This document shows, in pieces, positions 33,301 through 42,022 of a DNA stretch of 64,000 nt. The stretch is from NCBI GenBank assembly GCA_934726055.1, contig CAKVCZ010000002.1:1-64000 (forward strand), read 5' to 3'. This DNA is from an uncultured Candidatus Melainabacteria bacterium (GTDB lineage: Bacteria > Cyanobacteriota > Vampirovibrionia > Gastranaerophilales > Gastranaerophilaceae). The first letter of the stretch is position 1, and each line of letters starts with the position of its first letter. The position numbers and the translations under genes were made by a program. Below the pieces are notes generated by a model that made no database searches, was not told where the DNA came from, and saw nothing but the letters and a program-made list of their open reading frames with translations.

Positions 33301-34614
33301 ATGACAACAAATCCAGACCTAAAAATCGATTATGTGGACATTACGCACCTAAAACCTTATGAACGTAATGCCAAAATTCACACAAAAAAGCAAATTGCAA
33401 AAATTATCCAAAGTATGAAAACCTTTGGAGTCGTGACACCGATTCTCACAAACAAAAATTATGAAGTGATTGCAGGGCACGGCAGACTGGAAGCACTAAA
33501 AGAACTTGGTTACACAAAAATTCCGGTTATTATGCTTGAGCATTTAAGCGAAAATCAGGTTAAGGCTTATCGCTTGGCTGACAACAAAATTGCTCAAGAT
33601 GCAACTTATGATGAAGAACTTTTGAAAATCGAACTCCAAGAACTGATTATTTCAGATGAGGTAGTCATAACCGATACCGGCTTTGATATTGCAGATATTG
33701 ATGAAATCATTATTGACGGATATGGCGAGCAAAAAGATAAGTCCGACAAAGCTGATGAAATTGAAGATGTAAGCAAAATCGAAAAGAAAGTAAATTCCGG
33801 AGACCTTTGGAAACTTGGCAAACATCTGCTTTTATGTGGGGATTCTCTTAATATTGAAAGTTACAAAGCGTTAATGGGTAATGAAAAAGCCGGCTTGGTT
33901 TTAACAGATGCGCCTTATAACGTCAAAATTCAGGGACATGTTTGTGGTAAAGGTAAAACGAAGCATAAAGAATTTGCAATGGCTTCCGGAGAAATGTCAG
34001 ATGCGCAATTTGAAAATTTTGTCTGCGATTTTATGACAAACCTGATTCAGTTTTCAAAAAACGGCTCGCTCCATTACCTTTTCATTGATTGGCGTGGGCT
34101 AAAAATATTCCTTAATTCCGGTGCAAAATTTTACGCCGATTTAAAAAATATCTGCATCTGGAACAAAATGAACGGAGGAATGGGCAGCCTTTATCGGAGC
34201 CAATACGAAGCAATATGTGTATTTAAAAACGGAACCGCACCACATATCAACAATGTAGAGCTTTGTAAGAACGGGCGCTACAGAACAAATGTTTGGAATC
34301 ATAAAGGTGTAAGTGCAACTAATCCAAAATCGCTCGAATTATTGAAATTGCATCCAACGGTTAAACCGGTCGGGCTTTTGCATGAAGTTTTACTTGATGC
34401 ATCCGCTCCCAACGATATTGTTTTAGATTGCTTTGGTGGTTCCGGAAGTACTCTTCTTGCATGTGAACAAGCAAAACGCAATGCCCGTTTGATAGAAATT
34501 GACCCGCAATATTGCAATGTTGCGATTTACAGATGGGAAAAATTAACGGGCAACAAAGCAGAATTTATAAGAAATATGCAGCAAACAAAGAAAGGAGAAG
34601 AAAATGAAGCCTAA
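33301..34614 (+). CDS. ParB-like domain / site-specific DNA methyltransferase fusion
   Basis: 437 aa. The N-terminal ParB-like domain (DYVDITHLKPYERNAKIHTKKQIAKIIQSMKTFGVVTPIL...VIAGHGRLEALKELGY) is followed from ~160 by an adenine/N4-cytosine methyltransferase with LLLCGDSL, catalytic-motif variant T-DAPY-N (203-206), LHPTVKP and the SAM-binding end LDCFGGSGSTLLACEQ. It is a common phage orphan methylase. No cognate restriction enzyme is adjacent. AAGGAGG gives strong initiation, and the next gene overlaps its end by 11 nt. Confidence 0.9.
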   Translation: MTTNPDLKIDYVDITHLKPYERNAKIHTKKQIAKIIQSMKTFGVVTPILTNKNYEVIAGHGRLEALKELGYTKIPVIMLEHLSENQVKAYRLADNKIAQDATYDEELLKIELQELIISDEVVITDTGFDIADIDEIIIDGYGEQKDKSDKADEIEDVSKIEKKVNSGDLWKLGKHLLLCGDSLNIESYKALMGNEKAGLVLTDAPYNVKIQGHVCGKGKTKHKEFAMASGEMSDAQFENFVCDFMTNLIQFSKNGSLHYLFIDWRGLKIFLNSGAKFYADLKNICIWNKMNGGMGSLYRSQYEAICVFKNGTAPHINNVELCKNGRYRTNVWNHKGVSATNPKSLELLKLHPTVKPVGLLHEVLLDASAPNDIVLDCFGGSGSTLLACEQAKRNARLIEIDPQYCNVAIYRWEKLTGNKAEFIRNMQQTKKGEENEA

Positions 34615-34987
34615 CGACAATGAAAAACAATACGAGGTAGGTTACAAGAAACCGCCTAAAAACCATCAGTTCAAAAAAGGTCAATCAGGAAATCCAAAAG
34701 GAAGACCGAAACTTATTAAAAATTTTGAAGATGACCTGCGGGAAGAAACGGAAGAAACCTTAATAATAATGGAAAATGGCAGAAAAATTAAGATAACCAA
34801 ACAACGTGCATTAATAAAGAAAATAATTGCTTTAGCCTTAAACGGAGATAAAACCACAATGAAGCTTTTATCTGCTTTATTAAATAAACTGCCAATTAAG
34901 GCTGAAGATATTGAGGAAGATTTACCGCAAGACGATAAAAAAATATTAGAGGATTACTTAAACAGAAAGGAGCAAAAAAATGGCTAG
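34604..34987 (+). CDS. DUF5681 domain protein (phage packaging-associated)
   Basis: 127 aa. VGYKKPPKNHQFKKGQSGNPKGRPKL is the DUF5681 signature, found immediately before terminase genes and sometimes considered small-terminase-like. It overlaps both neighbours (11 nt and 8 nt), so the three are one translational unit. The basic N-terminus suggests DNA contact. Confidence 0.8.
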   Translation: MKPNDNEKQYEVGYKKPPKNHQFKKGQSGNPKGRPKLIKNFEDDLREETEETLIIMENGRKIKITKQRALIKKIIALALNGDKTTMKLLSALLNKLPIKAEDIEEDLPQDDKKILEDYLNRKEQKNG

Positions 34988-36473
34988 GACGGAAGAAAAA
35001 AGAATTTTTGACGCTTTGTGTAGGCAAAATTTTTACACATTTGTTAAAAAAGCATTTAATGAAACACACGGAAGCGAACATTTTCACGATTCTTTTGCAA
35101 TTGAATTAATTTGTGATCGATTAGAAAAGTGCATGTGGGGCGAAATACGAAAGCTTATAATAAATATTCCGCCTAGAAATTTAAAATCGTTTATAACATC
35201 AGTTTGTTTACCTGCATATCTCTTAGGAAAAGACCCGCAAAAAGAAATTGTTTGTGTGAGTTATTCTTCTGATTTAGCAAATAAATTATCTAGAGATACA
35301 AAGTCCATAATGGAAATGCCTTTTTATAAAGATATTTTTGCTACAAGAATCGGAAGAAAAAATACAGAAGATATGTTTGAAACAACAAAACACGGCTCAA
35401 GAGCGGCAACAACTGTGCAAGGAGCTTTGACGGGTCTTGGTGGTAATTATCTTGTTTTAGATGATCCTTGCAGTGCGGCGGATGTTCTTTCTGACGTAAA
35501 AAGAAAAAATCTTAATGACTGGTTCCAAAATACTTTTCTTTCAAGACTTAATGATAAAAAAGAGGGCGTAATGATTGTTATAATGCAAAGGTTGCATGAA
35601 GAAGATCTTACTGCGATACTCGAAAAACAGGGCGGATGGGAAGTACTATCACTTCCTGCGATTGCAGAAAAAGACGAAAGCTTTGTTCTTTCAGACGGAA
35701 GAATTGTTGGTAGAAAAGCAGGTGAAGTTCTTAATCCGGAACACGAACCTCTTGAAATCTTATTGGATTTAAAAAAGGCTATGTCTGAATATAATTTTTC
35801 TGCACAGTATCAACAGAATCCTATACCATTAAAAGGTAATATTATAAATTTTGACGATTTTAAATACTTTGAAAATTTGCCAACTGCAGATAATAGAATT
35901 GTTGTTCAAAGCTGGGATTGTGCGCACAAAACTGGAGAAAACAATGATTTTTCAGTCTGCGTTACTGGCGCAATCATTAACAATATTATTTATATTCTTG
36001 ATATAAGTAGGTATCGGCTTGAATTTCCGGATTTGTTAGATGAAATAAAGAACATGCAATGTATAACCCATGCAAATGAAGTAGTTATTGAAGATGCAGA
36101 TATTGGTTCCGGAATTATACAACAACTTGAAAAAGACGGATGTTATCCTATTCCTTTTAAGCCGGAAGTCGCCAAACCTGTAAGAGCAGCATGTGTTACA
36201 AAATTAATCCGAGATGGCAGGGTTAGGTTACTAAAAAATGCAGATTGGCTAGATAACTTTGCAAAAGAAGTAAAAGTGTTTCCTTATGGTGCTCACGATG
36301 ATCAAGTCGACGCTTTGGTACAACTTTTAACAGAATTCAACAAGGGCACATTTGCATCTTCATCAGGCGTATATATTATCGATAGTTGTTTTGATAGCTA
36401 CGATAATGACATTGACGATTTATACAATGAATTGTTTGATGATTTCAAAAGAGAAAATCCGGACTGGAGTTAA
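34980..36473 (+). CDS. terL: Phage terminase large subunit
   Basis: 497 aa. The ATPase part has IINIPPRNLKS (Walker A variant), VCVSYSSDLANKLSRD and YLVLDDPCSAAD (Walker B). The C-terminal RNase H-like nuclease has VQSWDCAHKTGENNDFSVCV, VVIEDADIGSG and the final acidic HDDQVDALVQ. Length and order fit a complete enzyme that would cut and pump DNA into a procapsid; no portal or capsid gene follows. AAGGAG precedes the ATG. Confidence 0.92.
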   Translation: MARTEEKRIFDALCRQNFYTFVKKAFNETHGSEHFHDSFAIELICDRLEKCMWGEIRKLIINIPPRNLKSFITSVCLPAYLLGKDPQKEIVCVSYSSDLANKLSRDTKSIMEMPFYKDIFATRIGRKNTEDMFETTKHGSRAATTVQGALTGLGGNYLVLDDPCSAADVLSDVKRKNLNDWFQNTFLSRLNDKKEGVMIVIMQRLHEEDLTAILEKQGGWEVLSLPAIAEKDESFVLSDGRIVGRKAGEVLNPEHEPLEILLDLKKAMSEYNFSAQYQQNPIPLKGNIINFDDFKYFENLPTADNRIVVQSWDCAHKTGENNDFSVCVTGAIINNIIYILDISRYRLEFPDLLDEIKNMQCITHANEVVIEDADIGSGIIQQLEKDGCYPIPFKPEVAKPVRAACVTKLIRDGRVRLLKNADWLDNFAKEVKVFPYGAHDDQVDALVQLLTEFNKGTFASSSGVYIIDSCFDSYDNDIDDLYNELFDDFKRENPDWS

Positions 36474-36567
36474 CAGCAAATGTTTCTGAATGATACAGAA
36501 TTGGGCTCTATGAGTTCCAATTCTGCTCATTTAGAGCGATTAATATAGTAACCGAAAGGAGCATAAT

Positions 36568-36768
36568 ATGGTTGAAAAAGACTACAAATTATACGGAACA
36601 AAAATTTTAAATTTAAAAACACAAGAAATCGGTTTACTGATCTGTTTATGGGAAAACAAATTCGCCGATAAAATCGTGGATTTTGCAACTTGTGTGGATA
36701 AAACCGGAAAACGCTACAATATTGAACTTGATAATATAAGAGGGTTTGAAGATGATTTTGAAAAATAA
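36568..36768 (+). CDS. Small phage-like hypothetical protein
   Basis: 66 aa (MVEKDYKLYGTKILNLKTQE...), no family recognised. AAAGGAG sits 7 nt upstream of the ATG. It overlaps the next gene by 17 nt, so both are probably expressed together downstream of terL. Confidence 0.6.
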   Translation: MVEKDYKLYGTKILNLKTQEIGLLICLWENKFADKIVDFATCVDKTGKRYNIELDNIRGFEDDFEK

Positions 36769-36979
36769 AAGAACAAAAGAGCGCATTCAACTATCATACA
36801 CGGAATTTCAAATCCGCTTTGCAAAAGAAATCAAGACAGCACTTGAAAGTTTTATTCAAACAGATAATAACAAACCATATTTCAAATACAACAAAAATCC
36901 GGAAACCAATTTTTATTTCGACCTGCAATGGAACTTTAACCACTTTAGAAATTCCGATTGGTATATTGAAAAACTCTAA
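36752..36979 (+). CDS. Small hypothetical protein
   Basis: 75 aa from the ATG at 36752, with AGAGGG upstream. Basic N-terminus, then FYFDLQWNFNHFRNSDWYIEKL. Not recognised; it overlaps the previous gene. Confidence 0.5.
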   Translation: MILKNKRTKERIQLSYTEFQIRFAKEIKTALESFIQTDNNKPYFKYNKNPETNFYFDLQWNFNHFRNSDWYIEKL

Positions 36980-37002
36980 ATTTACACATATAGCAATTTT
37001 AA

Positions 37003-37482
37003 TTATTCTTGACTATTTGTTAACGTCTTTTGTTTAATTTTACTAGATAAATTATACAAAATTGTTGCAAAGTCATTTAGAAAAGTAATATCTACATTCT
37101 TACCATTTTGGTAATAATAGCGCCAGTTTATAAATGCATTTTTATTTCTTTCTAAATATTCCCAAAAACTATCTTCATTGAATTTCATATTTCTTTGATT
37201 ATATAACATAATCATTGCCTCAATAATAGCTTGTTGTATTGAATTATCCAATTGTTCAAATAATTCTTTTAAATCATGTTTATAAACATCACCTATATAA
37301 CTTTTTATGAATAATTCAATGGAAAGAGCAAGGTTAACTACGGCTGTTATTAATTTATAAAAATCCTCATTTGAGATATTGTGATTATTTTGAATTTTAT
37401 TTATGCAAACATTGTAAATATTGGAACCTACTTTATAAAAAGCCATTGCTTCGTCTATAATTTTATATTTTATTGAAAACAT
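37003..37482 (-). CDS. HEPN-like helical protein
   Basis: 159 aa, all helical. The order LALSIELFIKSYIG, KHDLKELFEQL and NKNAFINWRYYYQ resembles HEPN-family proteins, although the Rx4-6H RNase motif is not seen. It is paired with the membrane protein upstream (2-nt gap), so they form a two-gene unit near the element's right end. An accessory defence role is plausible but unproven. Confidence 0.45.
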   Translation of the reverse strand: MFSIKYKIIDEAMAFYKVGSNIYNVCINKIQNNHNISNEDFYKLITAVVNLALSIELFIKSYIGDVYKHDLKELFEQLDNSIQQAIIEAMIMLYNQRNMKFNEDSFWEYLERNKNAFINWRYYYQNGKNVDITFLNDFATILYNLSSKIKQKTLTNSQE

Positions 37483-37484
37483 TA

Positions 37485-38186
37485 TTAACCCCCTTTTCTT
37501 TTATTTAATAAAAATTTTAATTCATTTTCAAGATTATAATATGAACTAAAAAAAGTTTCACTTTCTGCTTTGTCAAAAGGACAATTTTCAGGAGGAATTT
37601 GTAAATACAATCTTGCCATACTTTTATGCATTCCGGAATTGAGAATACTTTCAAGATGTTTCATTAAATCAGAATCTATATATAAAGGATAATATTTATA
37701 AATCGCATCAATTTCATGTTCTATATATTCTACACAATATAAAATCCATTCTTTTACAGTATAGTGTTCTTTTTCGGTTCCCATCCTATCTGGTTTTAAT
37801 GCTGAAGTATAATCATTTTGTTTAATAGAACGAAATAAATTTAAGAAGTCTTCACTAGAAAAATTTTCAATATCATTACGTTTTAAATATAATTTTGAGA
37901 TTCTTGTAAATAATTCTTCCATTTTTGATATGATAGTAAATAGTCTACTATTAATGCAGTCATTAGTATATTTTGTTTGTTTAACATTTGGTATATATAC
38001 TTGCAGGACATAAAAAACGAAACTTATTATATAACCGATAGATAATTGAAAGAGTACGTTATAAATATCTTCCGCATATCTGAATAATTCAGGCATATCT
38101 TTTGTAATGATGTAAGATATGACAATAAATATAGCAAAAACAAGTATAATACTTATTAAAATATTCTTTTTAAAAAATTTAACCAT
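37485..38186 (-). CDS. Two-helix membrane protein with cytoplasmic helical domain
   Basis: 233 aa. Transmembrane helices at ~10-28 and ~42-65, then ~165 residues of helical, charged sequence rich in Tyr and Glu. Not recognised. It is first gene of the minus-strand pair; the HEPN-like protein follows directly. A membrane-anchored sensor or effector is one reading. Confidence 0.5.
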   Translation of the reverse strand: MVKFFKKNILISIILVFAIFIVISYIITKDMPELFRYAEDIYNVLFQLSIGYIISFVFYVLQVYIPNVKQTKYTNDCINSRLFTIISKMEELFTRISKLYLKRNDIENFSSEDFLNLFRSIKQNDYTSALKPDRMGTEKEHYTVKEWILYCVEYIEHEIDAIYKYYPLYIDSDLMKHLESILNSGMHKSMARLYLQIPPENCPFDKAESETFFSSYYNLENELKFLLNKRKGG

Positions 38187-38263
38187 TCATAATCCTATTA
38201 TAACCCTATATACATATATCTTCATTATAAAACAAAAATAAAATACACTTTATTTATATTAAC

Positions 38264-38403
38264 TTCCCTGCTAATTCCCTGTTAGGTTGTTTAGGGAATT
38301 TAGAGTAGAGAACTTTACTATTAGAGGGTTTACTATTATAATAATTTCGTGGAATCCCTGAAAATTTTAAAAATAACCCTGTAAAAATGGGGGTATCAGG
38401 GAA
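38264..38403. repeat. Cluster of six CCCTG/CAGGG elements near the right attachment site
   Basis: TTCCCTG at 38264 and 38275, AGGGAA at 38293, TCCCTG at 38355, ACCCTG at 38376 and CAGGGAA at 38397, in both orientations within 140 bp. They may be binding sites for recombination accessory proteins, like the arm-type sites of integrases. Confidence 0.4.
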
Positions 38404-38438
38404 TATCAAGAGAGCCTTTTGCTCACCGGACTAATTCC

Positions 38439-38820
38439 TCCACCAATAATGAGGGCAAGGTTTATCTTGTTCTCATTATTGGTTTGATGGTAATGGATGA
38501 GAACCTATTTTTAGGGTTCGGCGACTTGTGAGCAGAGTGCGAAGCCTTAAAGTCTTGAAAACTGTTTTTATTCAAGACTTTAAGCGAAGACACGTTTAAT
38601 GCGAACAAGTCAAGACAACTCCCACCGTCTCCACCATTAATGAGAACAGAGTTTATTCTGTTTTCATTAATGGTTTGATGCTTGATTGGGGAGAATACGT
38701 AAATGGCGAGTTGCGTGAGCGAGATGAGGCTGGAGTGTTTTGTTTTGAAAATATCAATTTTTTGAAAAACAAAACACGGAATTGCAGTTAAATGCGAGCG
38801 AACAAGACCAACTTCCACTA
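38439..38820. repeat. Two tandem ~190-bp structured units at the right end
   Basis: Each unit begins TCCACCA and continues with a hairpin: CCAATAATGAG/CTCATTATTGG in the first, CCATTAATGA/TCATTAATGG in the second, each with an inner CAAG/CTTG or CAGA/TCTG pairing around GTTTAT, then GGTTTGATG. GGCGA-TTG-TGAGC follows, then a second, unrelated hairpin (AAAGTCTTGAA or GTGTTTTGTTTT arms) and a shared AATGCGA...GAACAAG end. Sequence differs while pairing is kept. The second unit contains the 21-bp attachment repeat at its start. No credible protein gene lies here. Confidence 0.6.
38618..38638 (+). repeat. Attachment site core, right copy
   Basis: Perfect 21-bp direct repeat of ssrA positions 20423-20443, including the encoded CCA and TT. 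Confidence 0.8.
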
Positions 38821-38833
38821 AGAGTACATTATT

Positions 38834-40366
38834 TTAGCTAAACATATTGAAAGTACGTTTAACATTTTCAGAAATAACATTTTTAGCAGACTCGTATTCG
38901 GTTTGTAGTGCTTGATGTTCTGTATTTAGTTTATTCAATTCGTTATCAAGGATTTTTTCTTTAGTTTTAATTTTAGCGGATTTAGCATTGTAATCAGCTT
39001 CGGCTTGAGCATCGTTGCTCTTGTCGTGTTTAGTTGTGAAATGACTATCAGAACTTAAAGAAACTTGTTTTCCATCAGAGTCATATAATGTAAATGCACC
39101 CATCAATAGACCTTGAATTAAATAGTCAGAGTTTTCTTTGAATTTTTTGATAAAATCTGAACCATACTCAACAGATGTTTGTGATATTTTTGATAAATCA
39201 TCTTCTGTTGCAATGTTTCCATTTTTATTCACAATTTCAACATTTCCTGCAGCGTATTCAGAATCAAAATTACTGCTTGTTATTTCTTTTTTATTATTTG
39301 GATTTTTACTTGCTAATAAATCATTTAATGTACGAACTTGCCCGTTAGCATCTTTGATAACATAATCACCGTTTGCTATTGAAGATATCAAGAAACTTTC
39401 GTTTTTATCGGCATTTTCATTATCTGTATAGCTAACCATAGCAATTTGAGATAATATCATGCTTCTAAACATTTGAAGATTTGCATTGATAATAGATTCA
39501 ATGTTATTGTTCCATGTGTTTCCAGTTCTTGTTGTACTAGCACCATCATTTGCCATGGCTGCAGCCATAATTGATGTTAGATCGCTTGAAAAGCTGTTGT
39601 GAGAACCATTATCATTATACGCTGTATAACCAATATTTTGTGAATCAAGATTATTCGCATTCATATAATCTTTTATATTGTCAGCAAATCCTTTTGTCTC
39701 GAAACATTTAGTTCCATTATTAAGTACATCCATATACGACCACATAAGTCTTTCTTTTTCAGAAGAACCTAAAGAATTATCATTTAATATGTATAACGCA
39801 TTATCGACAACACCAAGAGCTCTTTGAAGATCATGCTGATTATATTTGGAAATACTTGCACTTACATTATAATGTCCTGAATCTTCTCCGCCCCAATGGA
39901 CATGTTTAGTCCCATCTGTACTAGTTGTGTAAACAGGGTTAACAGTATCTATTTGTTTTACAGGAGTTCCATCTTTTGTTTCAACAGTCCATCCTTTTGG
40001 TAAATCATTAATACCTACGTCGCTATAAGCCAAAGAACTTTTATATTGAGCTTTATATCCGGCTTGTTTTATGGTATCGTAATTTATGCCTGTTTTTCTA
40101 CCAATGGTTTCCCCTTTGTTAGTTCTAAGACTGTATCCGTTGTCTAATAATCTGTCGATAGTTACCTCTTGATCTTGCATGTTTTGTTTTTTATCGAACA
40201 TGGTAAGAGTTTCTTTATTTAATGCTTTTGAATAGTCGGCAGCAACTTGTTCAGATTCTGTTGCCAATCTGATTTTTTGGTTAGCAATTTGTTGCGATTT
40301 GAATTCAACATCGTGTTGACGCGATGTGATAAAAAGTAACCTTGCTTGTGATGCTGACATGCCCAT
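38834..40366 (-). CDS. Hypothetical MGMSASQAR-type protein
   Basis: 510 aa. Begins MGMSASQARLLFITSRQHDVEFKSQQIANQKIRLATESEQVAADYSKALN and ends with a coiled coil; the middle is Asn/Ser/Asp-rich. The start and helical ends recall flagellar-hook-like or lineage-specific surface proteins, but I do not recognise a defined family. No signal peptide. AAAGGG lies before the ATG. It is the first chromosomal gene beyond the element. Confidence 0.55.
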   Translation of the reverse strand: MGMSASQARLLFITSRQHDVEFKSQQIANQKIRLATESEQVAADYSKALNKETLTMFDKKQNMQDQEVTIDRLLDNGYSLRTNKGETIGRKTGINYDTIKQAGYKAQYKSSLAYSDVGINDLPKGWTVETKDGTPVKQIDTVNPVYTTSTDGTKHVHWGGEDSGHYNVSASISKYNQHDLQRALGVVDNALYILNDNSLGSSEKERLMWSYMDVLNNGTKCFETKGFADNIKDYMNANNLDSQNIGYTAYNDNGSHNSFSSDLTSIMAAAMANDGASTTRTGNTWNNNIESIINANLQMFRSMILSQIAMVSYTDNENADKNESFLISSIANGDYVIKDANGQVRTLNDLLASKNPNNKKEITSSNFDSEYAAGNVEIVNKNGNIATEDDLSKISQTSVEYGSDFIKKFKENSDYLIQGLLMGAFTLYDSDGKQVSLSSDSHFTTKHDKSNDAQAEADYNAKSAKIKTKEKILDNELNKLNTEHQALQTEYESAKNVISENVKRTFNMFS

Positions 40367-40606
40367 AATCTAATTCCCTTTTTATTACTACTTACATGTG
40401 TTTTTACGGAATTTTTGAAAAAAACTTTAAATCATGATGATAGTTTGTTACAAAATCTTAATATTTATAGACTAATTATAACAAATGTATCAAAATTCTG
40501 CAAGCTGTAAATAATCTTTTTGGGTATGGTATAAGTACTTGAAAAATTTATATTCCTTTGTTTATGGTATGATTATTTTATACTAAAACAGTTAGGAGAT
40601 ATTTTA

Positions 40607-42001
40607 ATGTATAGTTTGATATTAGCAGGTGGTTCAGGAAGCAGATTGTGGCCTTTGTCCAGAGAACTTTATCCAAAACAATTGTTAAATCTGAATATGG
40701 AACAAAGTCTTTTGCAATCTACTTTTCAACGATTGGCATGTTTTACTCCGTCTGAAAATATTATAAGCATTACCAATGCTAAACATGTATCTAATGTTAA
40801 ATATCAACTTCAGGATATGTGTAAAAAACCTGTTGTTTTGGCTGAACCTGTTGGTAAAAATACCGCTCCTGCTATTGCTGTTGCAGCAAAATATATCAAA
40901 ACTGTTTCAAAAGAGGATGATCCTGTTATATTAGTTGTTCCTTCAGATCATTTAATCAAAAATTTGGCTGCGTTTAAAACTACTGTTATGCGTGGTGAAA
41001 AGTTAGCAAAAGAAGGTTATATTGTAACTTTTGGTATTCAACCAAGTTATCCTGAAACAGGTTATGGTTATATAAATGTTGAAAATGAAAAACTTTTAGA
41101 CGGCTATAAGGTTAAACAATTTGTAGAAAAACCTGATGCTGTTACTGCTCAAAAATATATCAATGAAGGTTCTTATTATTGGAATAGCGGTATATTTATG
41201 TTTAAAGTGTCAACATTTATGAATGAATTGCAAAATGCAAATAAAGAAATTTTTGAAAATTTAGATGAATTTGATTTCTCAAAATCATCTGAAATCCCTT
41301 ACGTTAATTTTAATAAAATGCCAAGTATTTCCGTAGATTATGCTGTTATGGAAAAATCAAATAAAATAGCTCTTGTTAAATTGGAAAGTGATTGGAATGA
41401 TTTAGGTTCTTGGCAAGCTATTTATGATGTTAGCGAAAAAGATTCTAACGGAAACGTTTTTGTAGGTAATATTTTAGATGAAGGCTCTAAAAATTCATTT
41501 GCATATTCTTCTTCAAAATTAGTTTCAACGATTGGTTTAGAAGATACTGTTGTTGTTGAAACAGAAGATGCAATTTTGGTTTGTAAAACAGATAACACTC
41601 AGGATGTAAAATTGATTTATGAACGATTGAAAAAAATTAATGATGATACGCATAAAGTTCATAAAACTGTTTACAGACCGTGGGGTTTTTATACGGTAAT
41701 AGCAAGTGGTGATGGGTATTTAACTAAAAAAATTCATGTTAACCCTCATCAAAAATTATCTTTGCAATCTCATAATCACAGAGCTGAACACTGGGTTGTC
41801 GCATTAGGTGTTGCAACTGTGAGAAAAGGTGATGAAACTCTTGAACTTCAAGTTGGTCAAAGTGTTGATATTGCTATTGGAGAAAAACATTCTCTTCAAA
41901 ATTTATCAGATAATGATGTTGAAATAATTGAACTTCAGCAGGGCAGTATCCTTTTAGAAGAAGATATTATCCGTTACGAAGATATGTACGGAAGAGTTTA
42001 A
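40607..42001 (+). CDS. manC: Mannose-1-phosphate guanylyltransferase / mannose-6-phosphate isomerase
   Basis: 464 aa, normal for the bifunctional ManC/AlgA type. The nucleotidyltransferase starts LILAGGSGSRLWPLSRELYPKQLL, with FVEKPD and WNSGIFMF later. The C-terminal cupin isomerase has RPWGFY, HVNPHQKLSLQSHNHRAEHWVVALG and a final RYEDMYGR. It makes GDP-mannose for polysaccharide or glycan synthesis in the cytoplasm. AGGAG precedes the ATG. Confidence 0.95.
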   Translation: MYSLILAGGSGSRLWPLSRELYPKQLLNLNMEQSLLQSTFQRLACFTPSENIISITNAKHVSNVKYQLQDMCKKPVVLAEPVGKNTAPAIAVAAKYIKTVSKEDDPVILVVPSDHLIKNLAAFKTTVMRGEKLAKEGYIVTFGIQPSYPETGYGYINVENEKLLDGYKVKQFVEKPDAVTAQKYINEGSYYWNSGIFMFKVSTFMNELQNANKEIFENLDEFDFSKSSEIPYVNFNKMPSISVDYAVMEKSNKIALVKLESDWNDLGSWQAIYDVSEKDSNGNVFVGNILDEGSKNSFAYSSSKLVSTIGLEDTVVVETEDAILVCKTDNTQDVKLIYERLKKINDDTHKVHKTVYRPWGFYTVIASGDGYLTKKIHVNPHQKLSLQSHNHRAEHWVVALGVATVRKGDETLELQVGQSVDIAIGEKHSLQNLSDNDVEIIELQQGSILLEEDIIRYEDMYGRV

Positions 42002-42022
42002 TTTATACACTTTTTAATAATA

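Larger units (their letters stand above)
20423..38638. mobile_element. Integrated element (~18.2 kb) at the tmRNA 3' end; prophage remnant or satellite-like
   Basis: Bounded by 21-bp direct repeats of the ssrA 3' end. It contains a large serine recombinase with DUF2924, a ParB-methyltransferase/DUF5681/TerL block, small phage-like genes and defence-like cargo. No portal, capsid, tail, lysis or replication genes are seen, so it is either a decayed prophage or a packaging-dependent satellite. Gene density is high and strands switch several times, suggesting modular assembly. Confidence 0.75.

Noticed and set aside
38462..38818. 118-codon minus-strand reading frame
   Set aside because: It lies across the tandem structured units, has no ribosome-binding site, and its translation has no domain character; the repeats explain the openness.
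38439..38820. CRISPR array or retron RNA
   Set aside because: There are only two ~190-bp diverged units, no short identical repeats with spacers, no cas gene and no reverse transcriptase nearby.
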